Source: Cocos nucifera
Taxonomy: Eukaryota > Streptophyta > Magnoliopsida > Arecales > Arecaceae
DNA: 64,000 nt
Direction of reading: 5' to 3'
Assembly (NCBI GenBank): GCA_006176705.1
Contig: QRFJ01003064.1
Location: forward strand, 1 to 64,000
A program made the position numbers and the translations under genes. Under the pieces are notes generated by a model. The model made no database searches, was not told the origin of the DNA, and worked only from the letters and a program-made list of their open reading frames with translations. Position 1 is the first letter of the stretch, and each line of letters begins with the position of its first letter. Below, one piece after another: positions 12,130 to 21,273 of this stretch.

Positions 12130-12510
12130 GGACTCCTGGATCCCTCTTTCAGACGGATGCCTACGGGAGCCGAACTCCTTTCGGGCTCCTTCAGCTAGTG
12201 TTCCTCCCGGGCGATCGTCTCCAGCCATATTTCCTTCGAAAGTCCGAACTCCTCCAAAATTGGTACATGTCAAAGCTCTTCAATCCTTCATTCAGCCCCG
12301 AGTGGCTTAGTATCAGACGGCTGCAGCCGTCACCATCAGTCTGCTGCAGGCGATAGTGACCCGCTACCGGGCGACGATGGCTGTCACCATCAATCTATTG
12401 TAGGCAGCACTGCAGACGGCATCTTTCTCTGGGACTGACTCCGTCGGACCTCGAGCGGCCTGCTATCTGACAGCTGCAGCCATCATCATCAACCCGCTAT
12501 GAGCTCCACC

Positions 12511-12517
12511 TATAAAA
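12511..12517 (+). promoter_or_regulatory. TATA box in LARD 5' LTR
   Basis: CCTATAAAAAGGACC is conserved in the same place in the right LTR (18855). A transcript starting about 30 bp on would include the tail of the LTR as R-U5. Confidence 0.6.
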
Positions 12518-12758
12518 AGGACCCTCCAGATATGTTTTCTCTAAGCTCTAAGCTCTCCTCTCCTTCTCTAAACTCTGCCGAACTCATTCCAGAGCACTCC
12601 ATTTCTGTTGGCCAGAAGAGCTGACTTGATCGTCGGAGGATCCTGTCGGAGCCACCCCCACCGACTCCGAACGGATTTTATTTTGCAGGTCACCGACGGC
12701 AACCTCGTCCTCCTCCACTCCAGCTGGATCCGGCGATAATCAAATTCTGCACCAACAG

Positions 12759-12775
12759 ATTTGGCACTAGAGGAA
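12759..12775 (+). other. Probable primer binding site of LARD
   Basis: ATTTGGCACTAGAGGAA directly follows the LTR end. It resembles the TTTGGCGCTAGA-type sites of some plant gypsy elements. The tRNA was not assigned. Confidence 0.45.
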
Positions 12776-12904
12776 GAGCCTGAACCTTCGTTCTTGAGGT
12801 ATTCTTGAGGCCCCTTGTTCTTAAAGGAGTGCTCAACGATGATTTCTCTCTTTCCTCTCTGGAGATCTCTCTTCTTCCTCTCTAGAGTTCTTTTTCAAGA
12901 AAGA

Positions 12905-13700
12905 ATGCCTCCCAAGAGAGCTTCGACTCGACGATCGGCGGCCTCCACAATAGGTCCATCTGCTCCCGCTTCAATCCCGACAATCTAGGTTCCATCTGAA
13001 GCCACCGTAGATGCAGAGCAGTTCAACCTACTGGTCTAACAGGTTTGTGGCCTCGTCAAGATGATGTAGGTCGTGCAACAGCCTCTGGCGGTGACTTTAC
13101 CAGCAAACCCATCATCAGGATGCTAGGAACCAATCTTAAGGAAGAGCATTTGGCCTAACATACCAATCGCTCTTAGGAAGGAGAAATAGAGAGCAGAAGT
13201 TCTCTCCTAGAAGGTTTCACAGGAGGTGGAATGAAGTTCGACCGTGTTCACGACCTTTCTAGTGCAAGCGAGGTCGAACTCTCCCTCAAGCTCATCATCA
13301 AGGAAGCCTCGACAAAGGTTTCATAGGAGGATAGAATGTAGTTCGGCATGAGTGAGGCCGCCGAACTCCCCCTCGAGCTCGTCATCAAGGAAGCCCCGAC
13401 AAAGGGGCATAAAGTTCTCCCGCAGAAGGTTTCACAGAAGGGTGGAATGAAGTTCGGCCGCGCTCACGATCTCTCCAGTGCAAGCAAGGCTCGAACACCT
13501 TAAGCTTATCATCAAGGAAGTCCCGACGGAAGGGTGCAAAGAAGTCCTCCCTCCAGAAGCTAGAACCACTATTAAGAGAGGAACGGCAAGGAGATCGACC
13601 GCCTCCCGGCATCATAGATGCTATCTCCGGGGCTTGGTACTTCGGTGGGCTGTCATCTTCCAGCGTCAAAGTCAAGAGAAGCTTGCTCCAAATTAAGAAG
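12905..13700 (+). pseudogene. LARD gag-like remnant
   Basis: An ATG at 12905 opens MPPKRASTRRSAASTIGPSA, a basic, Ser/Thr-rich N-terminus like that of plant gypsy Gag proteins. It is closed at 12986 by TAG where CAG (Gln) would keep it open. The same Q-to-stop change recurs in the continuation (LV*QV, MM*VV). Downstream frames run through three ~105-bp repeats and end in an open stretch at 13478-13696 without a recognised domain. I see no zinc knuckle. Homology to Gag rests on position and composition only. Confidence 0.4.
13212..13531 (+). repeat. Three ~105-bp tandem repeats in LARD
   Basis: Units start at 13212, 13316 and 13427 with AGGTTTCAYAGRAGG and end with ATCAAGGAAGYCYCGACRRA. The spacings of 104 and 111 bp are not multiples of one codon frame, so any protein read-through would shift. 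Confidence 0.75.
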
Positions 13701-13960
13701 GCCAGCATGAGATAAAGGAGGTCGGCCGGCCCGGGACTTACCGCCCGAGGGAACTCAGAGGAACAATGCCCCCACACCCCTGAAGCATAGAAAATCTAGG
13801 GATGTACTGCCAGTAACTTTCCTTCGGTAAAGTTCTTCCATTTCAATAATATTATTTCTGGATGTCAAAACTATGCAATGATAGAAAAGAAGCAGTCAAT
13901 AGTGGCCATATGAGGAACAGGAGTAGGACCTCATCCTAACACGAGCAGGTCAAAGATCTT

Positions 13961-16900
13961 CAACCTCGACCGCAGGAGATAAGATCTCCCCCGAGGGTCT
14001 GGGCCAACCTCGACTATAGGAGATAAGATCTCCTCCGAGCATCCGCATCAACCTCGACTATAGGAGATAAGATCTCCCCCAAGCGTCTGGATCGACCTCA
14101 GCTGGAAGAGATAAGATCTCCCCCAAATGCCCACATCAACCTCGACTGCAGAAGATAAGATCTCCATCAGCACCCACAACAATCTCGATCGCAGGAGATA
14201 AGATCCCCCCCGAGGTCCGAGCCAACCTCAGCTGCAGAAGATAAGAACTTTCCCAAGCATCCGCAGCAACCTCGACCGCAGGAATAGATATCCTCAAGGA
14301 TCCACAGCAACCTCAGCTACAGGAGATAAGATCTCCTCCGACGACAACCTCGCGACCATAGGAGAAAAATCTCTCCTGAGGGTCCAGGCCAACCTCGGCT
14401 GCCAGAAAATAAGATCTCCTCCGAGCGCTCGCATTAACCTTGGACCGTAAGAGATAAAATCTCCCTCGAGGGTCCGAGTCAACCTCGGCTGCAGGAAGAT
14501 AAGATCTCCCCAAGTGCCGCATCAACTTCGACTGTAGGAGATAAGATCTTCCCCGAGCATCCAAGCCGACCTCGGCTGCAAGAGATAAGATCTCCTCTGA
14601 GTGCCTGCAACAACCTGGCTATAGGAGTAAGATCTCCCCCGAGGGTCTGGCCGACCTCGGCTGCGAAGATAAGATCTCTCCTGAGGCATTCGCATCAATC
14701 TCGACTGCAGGGAGATAAGATCTCCTCCGAGCGCCCGCAGCAACCTCGACCGTAGGAGATAAGATCTCCCCGAGGGTCTGCAGTGACCTCAGCTGCAAGA
14801 GATAAGATCTCCCCCGAGATAACCTTGATCGTAGGAGATAAGATCTCCTCCGAACGTCTGCATCAACCTCGGCTGTAGAAGATAAGATCTCTCCCAAGCG
14901 TTTCGGGCCGACCTCGACTGTAGGAGATAAGATCTATCCCGAGAGTCCGCAACAACCTCGACCGCAGGAGAAAAGATCTCTCCTGAGGGTCCAAACCGAC
15001 CTCGCTGCAGGAATAAGATCTTCTCCGATGCGTCCGCAATAACCTTGGCTGCAGAGATAAGATCTCCTCCGAAGGTCCAGCCGACCTCTGGCTGCAGGAG
15101 ATAAGATCTCCCCCAAGCATCCGGGTCAACCTCGGCTATAGGAGATAAGATATCCACGAGCATCCGCCATCAACCTCGGCTGCAGGAGATAAGATCTCCC
15201 CCGAGCACCCACAACAACCTCGATCGTAGAAAATAAGATCTTCCCCAAGGTTCCGGACCAACCTCGACTGTGGAGATAAGATCTCCCCAGAGCACCCCAG
15301 TAACCTCGACTGTAGGAGATAAGATCTCCCTCGAGACAACCTCGGACCGAGGAGATAAGATCTTTCCCAAGGGTTTGGCTAACCTCGACTGCAGGGAGAT
15401 AAGATCTCCACGAGTGCCCGCCATCAACCTCGACCGTAGGAGAATAAAATCTCCCAAGGTCCGAGCCCAACCTCGACTACAGGAGATAAGATCTTCCTTG
15501 AGCGCCCGCATCAACCTCGACTGTAGGAGATTAAGATCTCCTACCGAGCATTCAGGCTGACCTCGACTGTAGGAGATAAGATCTCTCCCAAGTGCCTGAA
15601 AACAAACCTCGATCGCAAGAGATAAGATCTCCCCCGAGGGTCCAAGCCGACCTCAGCTGCAGGAGATAAGATCTTCCCTGGAGTGCCCGCCATCAACCTC
15701 GACTCAGAAGATAAGATCTCTCTCCGAGCATCCGCAACAACCTCAGTGCAGGAGATAAATCTCCCCCAAGACAACCTCGACCGTAGGAGATAAATTCTCC
15801 CCTAAGGATTCGAGCCAACCTTGGCTGCAAGAGAAGACCTCTCCCGAGCGCCCGCATCAACCTTGGCCATAGGAGATAAAATCTCCTCCAAGGTCTGGAC
15901 CGACCTCAGCTGCAAGAGATAAGATCTCCCCCGAGTGCCCGCATCAACCTCGACTATAGGAGATAAGATTCCTCCGAGCGTTCGGACCGACCTTGGCTGT
16001 AGGAGATAAGATCTCCCCGAGCTTCGCAACAACCTCAACCGTAGGATATAAGATCTCCCCCGAGGGTCTGGGCCGACCTCGGCTACATGATGATAAGATC
16101 TCTCTCGAGCACCGCATCAACCTCGGCTACATGAGATAAGATCTCTCCTGAGCGTCCCGACAACCTCGACCGTAGAGATAAGATCTCCTCCAAAGTTTTG
16201 GGCCAACCTCTGCTGTAGGAGATAAGATCTCCCCCAACGCCCACATCAACCTCGGCTGCAAGAGATAAATCTCCCCCAAGCGTCCACAACAACCTCGATC
16301 GTAAGAGATAAGATCTCCTCCGAAGGTCCAGGCTAACCTCGCTGCAGGCAGATAAATCTCCTCTGAGCACCCGCATCAAGCTTGGTTGTAAGAGATAAGA
16401 TCTCCCCTGAGCGTCTGGTGCCGACCTCAGCTGCAGGAGATAAGATCTCCCTCGAGCGCCTGCAACAACCTCGACCGCAGGAGATACGATCTCCTCCGAG
16501 GTCCGCAGCGACCTCAACTGCAGGAAATAAGATCTCCTCTGAGCCAACCTCGACCGCAGGAGATAAGATCTCCCCCGAGCATCTACGTCAACCTCGACTG
16601 TTAGGAGATAAGATCTCTTCCGAGCGACCGGCCGACCTCGACTGCGGAAGGTAAGATCTTCTCCAAGCACGCATCAACCTCGGCTATAGGAGATAACATC
16701 TCCCCCGGAGGTCTGGCCAACCTCGATTGTAGGAGATAAGATCTTCCCCGAGCACCCACGTCAACCTCGGCTGCAGGAGATAAGAATCTTCCCAGAGTGA
16801 CCAAGCCGATCTCGATTGCGCGGAGATAAGATCTCATTCGAGTGTCCGCATCAACCTCAACCACAGGAGATATGATCTCCCTCGAGGGTCCGGACCAACT

Positions 16901-17955
16901 TTGACTGTAGGAGATAAGATCTCCCCCAATGCCCGTATCAACCTCGGCCATAGGAGATAAGATCTCTCCTGAGGTTCAGACCAACTTTGGCTGCAGGAGA
17001 TAAGATCTCCTTAGAGCGCCCGCGTCAACCTCGGCTGCAGGAGATAAGATCTCCCTCAAGGATCCTAGCCAACTCGGCTGTAGGAGATAAGATCTCCCCC
17101 GAGCGCCCGGGCCAACATCGGCTACAGAAGATAACATCTCCCCCGAGGGTCCGGGCCAACCTCGGCGGTAGGAGATAAGATCTTCTTCGAACGATCGGGA
17201 CAACCTTGACTATAGAAGATAAAGATCTCCTCCGAGCACCTATATCAACCTCGACCGCAGGAGATAAGATCTCCCCCGAGCGACCGGCCAACCTCGGCCA
17301 TAGGAGATAAGATCTCTTTCGAGCGTCCGTATTAACCTCGATGTAGGAGATAAGATCTCTCCCGACGGCAACCTCAGCTGTAGGAGATTAAGATCTCTCC
17401 CGAGCGCCCTGTTAACCTCGGCTGCAGGAGATAAAATCTCTTCCGAGCCAATCTCGACCGTAGGGAGATAAAATCTCCCCCAAGCGGACCGAGCCAACCT
17501 CAGTCGTAGGAGACAAATCTCCCCTAGTGCCCGTATTAACCTCGGCTGCAGAAGATAAGATCTCCCCCAAGTGCCCATGTTAACCTCGGCTACAGGAGAT
17601 TAGATCTCCTCTGAGGCAACCTCGACCGTAGGAGATAAGATCTCCTCTGAGCCAACCTTGACCGCAGGAGATAAGATCTCCCATGAGAGTTCGAGCCAAC
17701 CTCGACTGTAGGAGATAATATCGCCCCCAAGCCAACCTTGACTGCAGGCGATGAGATCTCCCCTAGGCCTTAACCTCAGCTTCAGGGGATAAGATCTCCC
17801 CGGAGTCAACCTCAGCTACAGGAGAGTAGATCTCTCCTAAGTCAGCCTCAACTGCTGGAGACAATATCACCTCCGAGGAGCTCAACCTCCGATCTCGACT
17901 ATAGAAGATGAGATCAACTTCAATCTCGACTAAAGATGAGATCTCTCCGAGCTTC
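13961..17955 (+). repeat. ~4-kb minisatellite of ~45-bp hairpin units
   Basis: Roughly 90 head-to-tail units of 43-46 bp. A typical unit is CAACCTCGGCTGCA, GGAGATAAGATCTCC, CCCGAGCGCCCGCAT. GGAGAT-AAG-ATCTCC is a perfect 6-bp stem with a 3-base loop, and the outer CTCGG and CCGAG can also pair, so most of each unit is one imperfect hairpin. Linker sequence between hairpins falls into a GCATC/GCAAC class and a GGxCC class that tend to alternate. Point changes and 1-2 base indels are scattered throughout. The long minus-strand open frames here are by-products of the repeat. Confidence 0.92.
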
Positions 17956-18035
17956 AACTTCAATAGGTGCAGAACCCAAAAAAGAACTTTGGCAGTCACC
18001 TGTTTTAGTACTCCCTTCCTTCAAATTTCAAACTC

Positions 18036-18050
18036 GAAAGTGGGAGAACT
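18036..18050 (+). other. LARD polypurine tract
   Basis: GAAAGTGGGAGAACT lies immediately before the right LTR start (TGTTGGAG at 18053), the position of the plus-strand primer of LTR elements. Confidence 0.65.
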
Positions 18051-18295
18051 ATTGTTGGAGATAAATTCTGCTCCCATCAAAGTTCAGTCTGATGCTCAGC
18101 CTAGTGCAACCGGTAGTCACGGAAGGGCTTCAGCAGACGAGCCTTAGTCGAACTCCTTCAGTCGGTCGAACTCTTTAGAGGCCGAGTTTCTTCGACCAAA
18201 CTCCTCAGCGATCGTGCCCTGATCGAACTCCTCAATGATCGAACTCCTCACCAGCCGAACTCCAATCGAACAACTCCCAGACATCCCCTTCGATC

Positions 18296-18473
18296 GGACT
18301 TCTTTAGGAGCCGGACTCCTCCCGGACATCCCCTTCGATCAGACTTCTTCAGGAGCCAGACTCCTCCCAGACATCCCCTCAGCCAGACTTCTTCAGGAGC
18401 CAAACTCCTCCCAGACATCTCCTTGGCCGGGCTTCTTCAAGAGCCAGACTCCTCCTAGACACCTCCTTCGGCC
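18296..18473 (+). repeat. LTR minisatellite, 4 units (right LTR)
   Basis: Units start at 18296, 18341, 18385 and 18429, each about 45 bp and each with the GGAG...CTCC inverted pair. Confidence 0.85.
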
Positions 18474-18854
18474 AGACTCCTGGATCCCTCCTTCAGACGG
18501 ATGCCTACGGGAGCTGAACTTCTTTCGGGCTCCTTTAGCTAGTGTTCCTTCCGGGCGATCCTCTCCAGCCATATTCCCTTCGGGAGTTCGAACTCCTCCA
18601 AAATGGGTACACGTCAAAGCTCTTCAACCCTCCATTTGGCTCCGAGTGGCTCAATATCGGATGGCTGCGGTCATCACCATCAGTCCGCTGCAGGCAACAG
18701 CGACCCGCTACCAGGCGGCGATGGCTGTCACCATCAATCTGTTGCAGATGGCACTACAGATGGTGCCTTCCCTCGGGACTGACTCCGTCGGACCTCAAGC
18801 GATCTGCTATCTGACAGCTGTAGCCATCATCATCAATCCGCTATGAGCTCCGCC

Positions 18855-18861
18855 TATAAAA
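18855..18861 (+). promoter_or_regulatory. TATA box in LARD 3' LTR
   Basis: GCCTATAAAAAGGACCC, the counterpart of 12511 in the left LTR. If active it would drive transcription out of the element into gypsy1. Confidence 0.55.
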
Positions 18862-19107
18862 AGGACCCTTCAGATACGTTTTCTCTAAGCTTTAAGCTCT
18901 CCTCTCCTTCTCTAAACTCTACCGAACTCATTTCAGAGCACTCCATTTCTGTTGGCTAGAAGAGCTGACTTGATCATCGGAGGGTCCTGCCGGAGCCACC
19001 CCCATCAGCTCCGGATGGGACTTTATTTTGTAGGTCATCGACGGCGACCTCATTCTCCTCCACTCCAGCTGAATCCAATGACAACCAGATTCTGCACCAA
19101 CATAGGC

Positions 19108-19234
19108 TATTGTAATCATTGTGTAGAAAAAAATTGATTAATAACAGATGCAAGTGAGAACAATATCCTCTCTCCGGTTCCTAATCATTGAGTTCTTACG
19201 TGTTCTTGGATTACTTTTGTGATTTCCTTTAACA
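19108..19234 (+). repeat. gypsy1 5' LTR, right part
   Basis: Continues the LTR broken at 11752, from TATTGTAATCATTGTGTAG to TTTCCTTTAACA, matching 34260-34385. Confidence 0.92.
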
Positions 19235-19235
19235 T

Positions 19236-19247
19236 TGGTATCAGAGC
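19236..19247 (+). other. gypsy1 tRNA-Met primer binding site
   Basis: TGGTATCAGAGC, the exact canonical initiator-Met primer site, one base after the LTR end. Confidence 0.9.
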
Positions 19248-19262
19248 TTGCAGTCCTTGGCA

Positions 19263-21273
19263 ATGGTAGAAGGAACTCGATCGCATGATTGGGAAAGAAG
19301 AGTGACCGCAATGATGGAGGAGCTAGAGCTTCGACAAGATCAATTGCAGAGGGAGATAGAAGTGAGGCATCAATGGGCTTTTGATGAGATCAAGAGCTTG
19401 ATTGCTGATCTCAGTTTACAGAATATGGATAGAGTGGGTGAAAGGCATGTTGAAGAGGAGGAGAAAGGAAATCGAGATGGTAGAATCAAGCATGGGTGGG
19501 GCCATTCTACAAAGCTTGAGTTTCCAATTTGATGGCGAAGGATTGGAAGGGTGGCTTCTTAGGGCAGATTACTTCTTTGAAGTGGTTGGTGTTTTCATGG
19601 ATGAACGTGTTAAGATTGCAGCATTGCATTTGGAAGGTAAAGCTCTGCAATGGCACCAAGGTTTTATCAAGATTAGGGGAAATGTGGCCTATGAAGATTG
19701 GGAAGCATATGTTGCTGCTTTGACGGCTAGATTTGGGAGTAATGCTTTTGAAGACCCTCTAGCTGACTTGTGGAATCTTAAACAAGTAAGCTCTTTGCAA
19801 AGTTACTTGGATTCTTTCAATGAACTATATCCTAAAGCTGGAATTCGAGAGGATCAAGCCTTGAGCTTCTTCCTTTCTAGATTGATTGATGAGCTTCAAA
19901 TGCCTGTTAGAATGTTCAAACCTAAATCCCTTACAGAAGCCTATTCCTTAGCCAGATTACAAGAAATAACCATAGCAGCTATACAAAAAAAGCCTAAACT
20001 AATTCAAAAAAACACCCCTTGTCCTATTGTTACTAATCAAAAAACCTTAAACTCCAGTTTTCAGTCTATTAAGCCAATGACCATTACCAACCCGGGACCC
20101 AAAGAACCAGTCAACTGGTCATCCATTTCTACAGCATCAAAAATTAACCCACCAGTAAATAAATATCCCAATTCCTGAATCACCAATAAAGAGATGGACG
20201 AGAGGAGAGCTAAGGGTCTTTGCTTTTGGTGTGAAGAAAAATATACACCTAATCATAATTGCAAGAAAAAGAGAGTTTATATCATGCAGCTAGTTGATAA
20301 GGAAGAAGAAGAAATTGAGGCAACTGATCTGAACACTCAAGAAATGGTAGGTGTGCAGTTATCATTGAATGCTATGTGGGGAATAGAAGGGGTTCAGACA
20401 ATGAGATTGAAAGGAAGATGTCAAAACAAAAGGCTGAGAATACTGATAGATACAGGCAGTACTCATAACTTCTTGAGTACCAAAGTAGCTCAAAAGCTTA
20501 AATGTAAACTGGAATCAGCTGTTGCAGTTTCAGTAGAAATAGCCAATGGACAAAAGTTGTCTTGTGAATACATTTGCAAGCAATTTGAATGGTTTATGTA
20601 GGAGGGCAAGTTTGTAGCAGAGGTCTATATCTTAAATCTTGATAGTTATGATCTGATATTGGGAGTTCAGTGGCTTTCTACGTTCGGAGAAATATCTTGG
20701 AACTTCCAAACTCTGAGAATGACTTTTCAGTTAAATGGGAAAGCTTGTGAATTGCTTGGAGAGGCTTGGAAATCAGCTAAGGGCCAACTAAATAGCTTGC
20801 AAGTTAGTACTCAGTATGCTTGTTTACTTCTTGAATTGGAAGTTAATATCATTTTTGAGAATGAAAGAAAAGAATACTGCTATATGGCTACATTGCAAGA
20901 ACCATGGCCTGAATTAGAAGAAGTTCTAAAGTCCTATGAGGATCTCTTTAGGGAACCTACAAACCTTCCCCCTAAAAGAGCACATGACCATAGAATTAAC
21001 CTGAAGGAAGGAGCAGTGCCAGTAAATGTAAGACCTTACGAATATGCATCTGCTCAAAAAGATGTAATTGAGCAGCTAATATCGGACATGTTGCAGGCAG
21101 GGGTTATTTGAAATAGTACAAGTTCCTATGCTAGTCCAGTGGTCCTTGTTAAAAAGAAGGATGGATCTTGGAGACTTTGCATTGATTATAGGGCTTTAAA
21201 CAATTTAACAATCAAAGATAAATATCCCATTCCAGTAATTGAAGAGTTGTTAGATGAGTTGGGAAGAGCTACA
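19263..21273 (+). pseudogene. gypsy1 Gag, protease and start of RT (left fragment)
   Basis: The ATG at 19263 (MVEGTRSHDWERRVTAMMEE) starts Gag. A frameshift near 19530 moves reading to the frame with FDGEGLEGWLLRADYFFEV, LEGKALQWHQGF and LADLWNLKQVSSLQSYLDSF, a Retrotrans_gag domain. After an in-frame TGA (20176) the same frame gives a CCHC-like knuckle (GLCFWCEEKYTPNHNCKKK) and protease RILIDTGSTHNFLSTK with intact DTG. Further in-frame stops are at 20599 and 21109; the latter looks like CGA to TGA. RT begins with SPVVLVKKKDGSWRLCIDY. The frame is cut at 21273 by copia A, right after DELGRAT. It resumes at 31663. Confidence 0.9.

Larger units (their letters stand above)
11753..12757 (+). repeat. 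LARD 5' LTR
   Basis: 1005 bp, starting TGTTGGGGATAAA and ending CACCAACA. It contains three copies of a ~45-bp minisatellite (11996-12129) and a TATA box at 12511. Much more GC-rich than the sequence around it. It aligns throughout with the right LTR at 18053, with many CG-to-TG/CA differences. Confidence 0.92.
11753..19102 (+). mobile_element. LARD-type non-autonomous LTR element with internal minisatellite
   Basis: Two direct LTRs (11753-12757 and 18053-19102) open with TGTTGGRGATAAA and close with TTCTGCACCAACA. Target copies are TAAAC (11748-11752) and TAGGC (19103-19107); the intact gypsy1 3' LTR has CAGAC at this spot, which explains the two differences. After the left LTR comes a primer-site-like TTTGGCACTAGAGG, then a broken gag-like frame (from 12905), three ~105-bp repeats, a ~4-kb array of ~45-bp hairpin units, and a polypurine tract (18036-18050). 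No protease, RT or integrase is present, so it would depend on proteins from another element, probably Ty3/gypsy. It sits in the gypsy1 5' LTR and is therefore younger than gypsy1. Confidence 0.88.
18053..19102 (+). repeat. LARD 3' LTR
   Basis: 1050 bp, 45 bp longer than the left LTR. The excess equals one unit of the LTR minisatellite (four units here, 18296-18473, against three). It has TATAAAAA at 18855. It ends TTCTGCACCAACA, followed by the TAGGC target copy. Confidence 0.92.

Noticed and set aside
11844..12273. Open frames on both strands at 11844-12273, with counterparts at 18144-18846
   Set aside because: They are GC-rich LARD LTR sequence with the LTR minisatellite. The frames are not kept between the two LTRs and run on both strands.
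13961..17955. CRISPR-like array (conserved ~30-bp repeat with ~15-bp variable linker)
   Set aside because: Linkers are variants of a few sequences, not unique spacers; there are no cas genes; and the array sits between LTRs of a plant retroelement.
14294..17999. Many overlapping minus-strand open frames of 60-195 codons rich in RSYLL, GEILSP and AAEVD repeats
   Set aside because: They are translations of the ~45-bp minisatellite in several frames. Unit lengths of 43-46 bp shift the frame constantly, all three frames are open in patches, and no start or domain is conserved.
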